A model generated the notes under the pieces. The model was not told the DNA's origin, searched no databases, and worked only from the letters and a program-made list of their open reading frames with translations. Below are positions 40,717-46,343 of a stretch of DNA of 46,343 nt, one piece after another. Positions within the stretch are counted from its first letter, which is position 1; each line of letters begins with the position of its first letter. This DNA comes from an uncultured Bacteroides sp. (GTDB lineage: Bacteria; Bacteroidota; Bacteroidia; Bacteroidales; Bacteroidaceae), in assembly GCA_905203765.1 (NCBI GenBank), contig CAJKXC010000015.1, forward strand, positions 1-46,343, in the 5' to 3' direction. A program made the translations under genes and the position numbers.

Positions 40717-42025
40717 GCCCTCGGCAATCGGATTGCTGGGGGCCTTGTTTTATGCATCTTCGATGCAGGCACAAACCGTCCCGGCCGATTCTCTCTTTCT
40801 GACGGTAGACCAACTGTTTGACCGTGGAGTGCGCAACAGTCTGTTGCTGCAGGCAGATGCCCTGAAAGAGAAAGCAGCCGGAGAACGGACACAGACCGCC
40901 CGTTCGGCACAGCTCCCCGACTTGCAAGTAGGGCTGAAAGGCGGATATGTGGGACAACCCACCGTATTTCAGCATGGACTGACGGATGCAGTGCATCCCG
41001 ATGTGCCCGATTGGTCGCAGAACTATGCCGTAGACCTTGCGCAGCCTCTCTATCAAGGGGGCAAGATACACTCGGGCATCCGAAAAGCGGGACTGGAGCA
41101 GGAACTTGCTTCTTTGCAGACGGAAACCGACCAGGCGGAAGTCAAACTGGGACTGCTGGAACAGTATCTCAACCTGTTCAGCCTGTATCGAAAAGATGAA
41201 GTACTGACGCGAAACATCGAGGAGTCGGAACGCCGCCTGCACGATATTATCCGAATGAAGCAGGAAGGACTGATTACCAACAACGATGTGCTGCGCAGTG
41301 AGATGCAACTGACCAACGACCGCCTGTCCCTGCAAGAGACGGAGAACAGCATTACACTGGTATCCCAGCATCTGGACATCCTGTTGGACCAGGACGAGAA
41401 TCTGTTGCTGATACCGGATACCGCCCTGCTGTTTCAGGCGGTTGCCCTCGAAACTTACGAGGACTATGTAACCGAAGCCTTTGCCAATGCTCCGGGGCAG
41501 AAACAGCTGCGCAAGCAAACCGAACTGGCACAGAATGAAGTCCGCCTGACCCGTTCCGCCCTGCTGCCCAGCGTGTCGCTCTATGCGTCGAACACACTGG
41601 CACGCCCTCTTTCGCGTACGCTGGAAGATATGTACAATAACAACTGGAACGTCGGTATGTCGGTTTCCGTCCCCCTGTCTTCTTTTTATAAGAGCAATCA
41701 TAAGCTGAAGGAAAGCAAACTGGCGGTCAACCTTCGCCGCAACGCCGAGGAGCAGAATATGCAAGCCATCCGCATGAATGTGCGCACGGCATACCTGCGC
41801 CATCAGGAAGCATTGCGGCAGGTGGAAGCCTTGAAACTCTCCGTCCGCCAGGCAGAAGAGAACTACCGTATCATGCAGAACCGTTATCTTAGCCAGTTGG
41901 TCATCCTGACCGATTTGCTGGATGCCAATTCCGTACGCCTGAACGTGGAACTGCAACTGACGACAGCCCGCACACGGGTTATCTATACTTATTATCAACT
42001 TCAGAAGGCTTGCGGCCGTCTCTGA
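40688..42025 (+). CDS. TolC-family outer-membrane efflux protein
   Basis: Outer-membrane exit duct of 445 residues. The signal peptide reads VYKPSAIGLLGALFYASSMQA, with cleavage near residue 28. ATG 40688 overlaps the marR gene by 29 bp; ATG 40697 is an alternative. Long amphipathic helices with Ala/Gln/Glu/Leu repeats and the paired structure around 55-235 and 275-445 fit the TolC fold. It works with the adaptor and pump encoded next. Confidence 0.93.
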   Translation: MYTMYWKVYKPSAIGLLGALFYASSMQAQTVPADSLFLTVDQLFDRGVRNSLLLQADALKEKAAGERTQTARSAQLPDLQVGLKGGYVGQPTVFQHGLTDAVHPDVPDWSQNYAVDLAQPLYQGGKIHSGIRKAGLEQELASLQTETDQAEVKLGLLEQYLNLFSLYRKDEVLTRNIEESERRLHDIIRMKQEGLITNNDVLRSEMQLTNDRLSLQETENSITLVSQHLDILLDQDENLLLIPDTALLFQAVALETYEDYVTEAFANAPGQKQLRKQTELAQNEVRLTRSALLPSVSLYASNTLARPLSRTLEDMYNNNWNVGMSVSVPLSSFYKSNHKLKESKLAVNLRRNAEEQNMQAIRMNVRTAYLRHQEALRQVEALKLSVRQAEENYRIMQNRYLSQLVILTDLLDANSVRLNVELQLTTARTRVIYTYYQLQKACGRL

Positions 42026-42044
42026 TCAAATACGATTTATCATT

Positions 42045-43112
42045 ATGAGCGAATGGAAAGCAAAACAAAAGAAACTGAGACAACACCGGATGCGTAATAT
42101 TGTCCTGAACACGACTTGCATCATCCTGGCAGGGTCGGGGCTTTGGTTTACCGCCAATTACTTCTGGCGCTATATCAACTACGAAATAACGAACGACGCT
42201 TTTGTCGACCAGTACGTCGCCCCGCTGAACATCCGCGTTTCGGGGTATATACAGGACGTGCGCTTCACGGAGCATCAGTACGTGCATCAGGGAGATACAT
42301 TACTGATACTGGACAACCGCGAATACCAGATCAAGGTGAAGGAAGCGGAAGCCGCCCTGATGGACGCGCAAGGTTCTAAAGATGTGATTCACTCCGGCAT
42401 ACAGACCTCTCAGATGAATGTCACCGTACAGGATGCCAACATCGTAGAGGCAAAAGCCAAGCTCTGGCAATTGGAACAGGACTACCACCGTTTTGAACGT
42501 CTGCTGAAAGAAGAGTCGGTGTCCGAACAGCAATACGAGCAGGCAAAGGCTGCCTACGAAGCTGCGGAAGCACGCTACCGGGCATTGGTAGGGCAGAAGA
42601 ATGCCGCCATGTCGCAATACACCGAAGCCAGCAAAAAGACGACCGTAGCCGAAGCGAATATTCTTCGCCGCGAAGCTGACCTGGACCTGGCAACCCTCAA
42701 CCTCTCTTATACCGTATTGACAGCCCCTTACGACGGCTACATGGGGCGTCGCACCCTGGAACCGGGACAGCTTGTTCAGGCAGGGCAGACCATTTCGTAC
42801 CTGACGCGTGATAAAGGCAAGTGGATTACCGCCAATTACAAGGAAACGCAGATAGCCCACATCTTCATCGGTCAGGAAGTGAACATTAAAGTAGACGCCT
42901 TGCCCGGCAAGACCTTCAAAGGCAAAGTGACCGCCATTTCAGAAGCCACCGGTTCCAAATACTCCCTGGTACCGACGGATAACTCGGCAGGTAACTTCGT
43001 AAAAGTGCAGCAGCGCATCCCCGTGCGCATCGACCTGGAAGGAGTCTCTCCCCGGGATATGCAGAACTTGCGGGCAGGCATGATGGTCGAAACAGAAGCA
43101 CTACGCCCATGA
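42045..43112 (+). CDS. HlyD/EmrA-family periplasmic adaptor
   Basis: Membrane fusion protein of 355 residues with one N-terminal helix (about 20-38), a biotinyl-lipoyl-like half domain (APLNIRVSGYIQDVRFTEHQYVHQGDTLLILD, then TAPYDGYMGRRTLEPGQLV), a helical hairpin (about 90-215) and C-terminal beta domains. It bridges pump and outer-membrane duct. The stop overlaps the pump start by 4 bp (ATGA). The family is EmrA-like, consistent with an MFS partner. Confidence 0.95.
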   Translation: MSEWKAKQKKLRQHRMRNIVLNTTCIILAGSGLWFTANYFWRYINYEITNDAFVDQYVAPLNIRVSGYIQDVRFTEHQYVHQGDTLLILDNREYQIKVKEAEAALMDAQGSKDVIHSGIQTSQMNVTVQDANIVEAKAKLWQLEQDYHRFERLLKEESVSEQQYEQAKAAYEAAEARYRALVGQKNAAMSQYTEASKKTTVAEANILRREADLDLATLNLSYTVLTAPYDGYMGRRTLEPGQLVQAGQTISYLTRDKGKWITANYKETQIAHIFIGQEVNIKVDALPGKTFKGKVTAISEATGSKYSLVPTDNSAGNFVKVQQRIPVRIDLEGVSPRDMQNLRAGMMVETEALRP

Positions 43113-44713
43113 GAACGATGGCGGAGTTGGAGCTACCCGTCCGCAACTGGGTACCGGACTGGCTGGGACTGGTGAGCCTCTTTCTCATCATCCTTCCGGT
43201 GACCATGCTGAACGGCTCCTATACCGGCAGTATGCTCGAAGTATCGAGTACGCTGGGCACGAATAAAGAGGACATCACAATGGGCTATTATGCCGCCTCG
43301 GCAGGCATGGCGATAGCTTATCCCATTGCTCCCAAGATATTGGGTGCGTTCTCTTCCAAGTTCCTGTTGTTGCAGAATATGCTGATTCAGTTCTTTCTGA
43401 GCTGGATATGCGCCCACTCGCAGCAAGTGGACATCTTGATTGTGAGCAGCTTCTTCATCGGCTTCCTGAAAGGTTTCCTGATGCTGTGGTTCATCCGCCG
43501 GGCGCAGAAGATATTCAGTCGCGACAATGTGCGCAGTGAGTTCTATTCCTATTTCTATCCGCTGGTGTACGGGGGCGGGCAGTTGTCCATGATAATCACT
43601 GCCGAACTTGCCTATTATTACAACTGGAAGTACATGTATTATTTCATGATGTTCCTTATTCTGCTCGCCATCCTGGCGGTAATTGTCTGTTTCCGCCACG
43701 ACCGTCCGTTGAAGAAGTTGTCGGTAAGCGAGTTGCATATCCGCGAAATGATGGTCATGTCTGCGGCATTGCTGATGCTGATGTATGTCGTCAATTACGG
43801 GAAGGTGCTCGACTGGATGTCGTCGCCCCGCATCTGCCTTTACATTGTGGTGGCTCCCATGCTGATAGCGCTCTTTGTATGGATACAGTATCACTCTAAG
43901 ACACCGTACGTCAGCTTGGCGCCGCTCTATCACTTCAAAACGCTGCTGGGTTATTTCTATATGGTGCTGGTTATGTTTTTCAGTACATCTACCACGCTGA
44001 TGACTAACTATATGTCTACCATTCTCCATGTGGACTCTACACGCACGTATTCCATATATATTTATCTGCTGCCGGGGTATGTGTTGGGGGCATTCGTCTG
44101 CTTCTGGTGGTTCCGTTGGCAGCATTGGCGTTTCCGCTTCCTGATAGCAGGCGGAATGGCTTGTTTCGCGGTGTTCTTCGGCATCCTCTATTTCACCGTT
44201 TCGCCGGACAGCACGTATGAGATGCTGTTTTTCCCGATATTCCTGCGGGGCTTCGGTATGTTGGTACTGATTATAGCCTTTGCCTTGTTTGCGTGCGAGG
44301 ATCTGAATCCTAAGGTTTTGCTCTCCAATGCCTTTTTCCTTATCATCTTCCGTTCGGTGCTGGCGCCGGTCATGGCAACCTCTTTTTATAGTAACCTGCT
44401 ATATAACCTGCAACAGAAGTACATGCATTCTTTGTCGGAGAACTTCACATTAGTCGACCCGTTGGCTGCTTCCAAGTATGCCAATGCATTGAACAGTAAC
44501 CTGGCACAGGGGCATGGTTATGCCGAAGGGGTACAGATGGCTACCACCACCTTATACTCTACATTGCAGCAACAGAGTTTGTTGTTGGCACTAAAAGAAA
44601 TCCTGGGGTATCTGTTCGTCATAGCAATAGTGATTGCCATCGTATCCCGCTTCATCCCTTTCCATAAGACGGTACGCATTAACTTTGCAAAGGCAGGAGA
44701 CGATACGGTATAA
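43109..44713 (+). CDS. MFS drug exporter, EmrB/DHA2-like
   Basis: Inner-membrane proton-driven exporter of 534 residues with about fourteen hydrophobic helices, the number typical for the DHA2 group. It completes a tripartite pump with the adaptor and TolC-like protein. Start ATG 43109 lies inside the end of the adaptor gene. The pocket motifs are not clear enough to name a substrate. No terminator is clear behind it before the fhs promoter. Confidence 0.9.
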   Translation: MRTMAELELPVRNWVPDWLGLVSLFLIILPVTMLNGSYTGSMLEVSSTLGTNKEDITMGYYAASAGMAIAYPIAPKILGAFSSKFLLLQNMLIQFFLSWICAHSQQVDILIVSSFFIGFLKGFLMLWFIRRAQKIFSRDNVRSEFYSYFYPLVYGGGQLSMIITAELAYYYNWKYMYYFMMFLILLAILAVIVCFRHDRPLKKLSVSELHIREMMVMSAALLMLMYVVNYGKVLDWMSSPRICLYIVVAPMLIALFVWIQYHSKTPYVSLAPLYHFKTLLGYFYMVLVMFFSTSTTLMTNYMSTILHVDSTRTYSIYIYLLPGYVLGAFVCFWWFRWQHWRFRFLIAGGMACFAVFFGILYFTVSPDSTYEMLFFPIFLRGFGMLVLIIAFALFACEDLNPKVLLSNAFFLIIFRSVLAPVMATSFYSNLLYNLQQKYMHSLSENFTLVDPLAASKYANALNSNLAQGHGYAEGVQMATTTLYSTLQQQSLLLALKEILGYLFVIAIVIAIVSRFIPFHKTVRINFAKAGDDTV

Positions 44714-44753
44714 TACCTGTATATGCTTTAGTATATAAATTCAAGTTGCTTGA

Positions 44754-44783
44754 TTGTTTTGCATTCGATTTGCACTATCTTTG
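44754..44783 (+). promoter_or_regulatory. Promoter of the formate-tetrahydrofolate ligase gene
   Basis: TATCTTTG (44776-44783) is an exact -7 box. TTG at 44754-44756, 19 bp upstream, is a partial -33 box. The leader is about 40 nt. Confidence 0.6.
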
Positions 44784-44828
44784 CAACTTTCAAAAAGTTA
44801 AAGTTGTTATTTAAAGAAAAGACTCTGT

Positions 44829-46343
44829 ATGAAATCTGATATTGAAATAGCTCGGAGTATAGAGCTGAAGAAGATAAAGCAAGTAGCTGAAGGGGTGGGC
44901 ATTCCGCGCGAAGAAGTGGAGAACTACGGACGCTATATTGCAAAGATTCCTACGCACTTGATTGACGAGGAAAAAGTGAAAAAGAGTAACCTGATATTGG
45001 TTACTGCGATTACTGCTACCAAAGCAGGCATTGGTAAAACGACCGTGTCTATCGGGCTGGCATTGGGACTGAACAAGATAGGCAAGAAGGCGATTGTTGC
45101 TTTGCGTGAACCGTCGCTGGGACCGTGCTTCGGAATGAAGGGCGGAGCTGCCGGCGGTGGATATGCCCAAGTGCTGCCGATGGAGAAAATCAACCTGCAC
45201 TTTACGGGCGATTTTCATGCCATCACTTCGGCGCACAATATGATCTCCGCACTGCTCGACAATTACCTCTATCAGCATCAGGCGGACGGCTTCGGATTGA
45301 AAGAAATCATCTGGCGGCGCGTGCTCGATGTAAACGACCGTTCCTTGCGCAGCATCGTCACCGGTTTAGGACCGAGTACCAACGGCATTGCCGAGGAATC
45401 CGGCTTTGATATTACCCCGGCTTCGGAGATAATGGCTATTCTTTGCCTGGCAAAAGACCTCGACGACCTTCGACGTCGTATCGAGAACATCATTCTTGGC
45501 TTCCGTTTCGACGGTAGTCCCTTTACAGTGAAAGAGTTAGGCATAGCAGGCGCTATCACCGTCTTGCTGAAAGATGCCATCAATCCGAACCTGGTACAGA
45601 CTACCGAAGGCACGGCTGCTTTTGTTCATGGTGGGCCGTTCGCAAACATTGCACATGGTTGCAACTCCATTCTTGCTACGAAAATGGCAATGACATTCGG
45701 CGATTATGTAGTGACGGAAGCGGGCTTTGGTGCAGACCTGGGCGCGGAGAAATTCTATAATATAAAATGCCGCAAAAGCGGCCTGCAACCCAAGTTGACA
45801 GTTATCGTTGCTACCGCACAAGGATTGAAGATGCACGGTGGCGTCAGCCTCGATCGCATTAAGGAACCGAATATGGAAGGTTTGAAGGAAGGCTTCGGCA
45901 ATCTTGATAAGCATATACGGAATTTGCATTCATTCGGCCAGCAAGTAGTGGTTGCCTTCAACCGTTTTGCCAGCGATACGGATGAGGAAGTAGAAGCCAT
46001 CCGCCGCCATTGTGAAGAAAAGTTGGGGGTAGGCTTTGCCGTTAACAATGCCTTTGCCGAAGGCGGGGAAGGAGCGACGGACCTTGCCAATCTGGTAGTA
46101 GACAGGATTGAAAACAAACCGTCTGCTCCGCTGAACTATACGTACAATGAGGATGACAGCGTGGAACAGAAGATTGAGAAAGTAGCCTGCAACCTCTACG
46201 GTGCAAGTGTGGTGACATACAGCATCCACTCGCGTAAAGTCATCAAACTGATAGAGAAAATGGGAATCGGCCATTACCCCGTGTGCATCGCCAAGACACA
46301 ATACTCTTTTTCTGCCGATCCGAAGATATACGGCGCCGTCGAT
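44829..46343 (+). CDS. fhs: Formate-tetrahydrofolate ligase (3' end outside window)
   Basis: Makes 10-formyltetrahydrofolate from formate, ATP and tetrahydrofolate, feeding one-carbon metabolism. The frame from ATG 44829 is open through the last base: 505 codons of about 555, so only the C-terminus is missing. The P-loop region reads TATKAGIGKTT (about 59-69), where most family members have PTPAGEGKTT. EPSLGPCFGMKGGAAGGGYAQV and TGDFHAIT are well kept. The ligase frame begins 115 bp after the exporter and has its own promoter. Confidence 0.95.
   Translation, partial: MKSDIEIARSIELKKIKQVAEGVGIPREEVENYGRYIAKIPTHLIDEEKVKKSNLILVTAITATKAGIGKTTVSIGLALGLNKIGKKAIVALREPSLGPCFGMKGGAAGGGYAQVLPMEKINLHFTGDFHAITSAHNMISALLDNYLYQHQADGFGLKEIIWRRVLDVNDRSLRSIVTGLGPSTNGIAEESGFDITPASEIMAILCLAKDLDDLRRRIENIILGFRFDGSPFTVKELGIAGAITVLLKDAINPNLVQTTEGTAAFVHGGPFANIAHGCNSILATKMAMTFGDYVVTEAGFGADLGAEKFYNIKCRKSGLQPKLTVIVATAQGLKMHGGVSLDRIKEPNMEGLKEGFGNLDKHIRNLHSFGQQVVVAFNRFASDTDEEVEAIRRHCEEKLGVGFAVNNAFAEGGEGATDLANLVVDRIENKPSAPLNYTYNEDDSVEQKIEKVACNLYGASVVTYSIHSRKVIKLIEKMGIGHYPVCIAKTQYSFSADPKIYGAVD

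Noticed and set aside
40643..41998. 451-codon open frame opposite the tolC-like gene
   Set aside because: Shadow of a conserved TolC-family gene within an operon; no motif and no start context.

Overview
The window looks like chromosomal DNA of a Bacteroides-type organism (order Bacteroidales). The evidence is: promoters of the Bacteroides form (TAnnTTTG at -7, TTTG near -33) ahead of most transcription units; few Shine-Dalgarno sites; a rnfBCDGEA operon headed by an RseC-like gene; the permuted ATP synthase order beta-epsilon-(AtpI-like)-a-c-b-delta-alpha-gamma; a DUF3078 outer-membrane protein; and several two-component systems beside envelope genes. No rRNA, tRNA, insertion sequence, phage gene or CRISPR array was seen.

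Layout. 1-219: an outward-facing promoter and a 130-bp inverted-repeat element. 220-7467 (minus strand): S9 peptidase lipoprotein, MATE exporter, YidC insertase, CTP synthase. 7733-16188 (plus): DUF3078 protein, RseC, RnfB-C-D-G-E-A, GalE. 16189-16953: a 765-bp non-coding stretch with three hairpins, a 22-bp-pitch palindrome array and the ATP synthase leader. 16954-24328: the whole F1Fo ATP synthase. 24438-26660: a Pif1/RecD-like helicase. 26733-31585 (minus): a histidine kinase and OmpR-type regulator, two small envelope proteins and a sugar-nucleotide reductase-like protein. 31973-34117 (plus): a TonB-receptor-like barrel. 34110-36837 (minus): an NtrB/NtrC-like kinase and sigma-54 activator. 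37054-40194 (plus): an FtsX-type permease and its ATPase. 40273-44713 (plus): MarR, TolC, HlyD/EmrA and EmrB-like proteins, a tripartite efflux operon. 44829-end (plus): formate-tetrahydrofolate ligase, cut by the window edge.

Functionally, the Rnf complex builds an ion gradient from ferredoxin oxidation and the ATP synthase uses a gradient. The c-subunit lacks the Na+-site residues, so the two may not share an ion. The right half is envelope sensing and export. The sigma-54 activator at 35452-36837 is divergent from an ABC permease that carries a clear -24/-12 promoter, with a 16-bp palindrome placed as an upstream activating site. The MarR gene has a palindrome over its own -33 box.

The most unusual signal is a set of three intergenic arrays (near 3781, 16467 and 31764). 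In each, 17-bp palindromic or near-palindromic units sit exactly 22 bp apart (17 bp plus 5-bp spacer). Two arrays share the same unit; the third has an unrelated unit in the same geometry. I cannot name a family for them. Other points of interest are an NtrC-type activator with Asn in the Walker B Asp position, two C-rich-loop hairpins behind galE, and AT-rich repeat words that supply the stop codons of two convergent genes.
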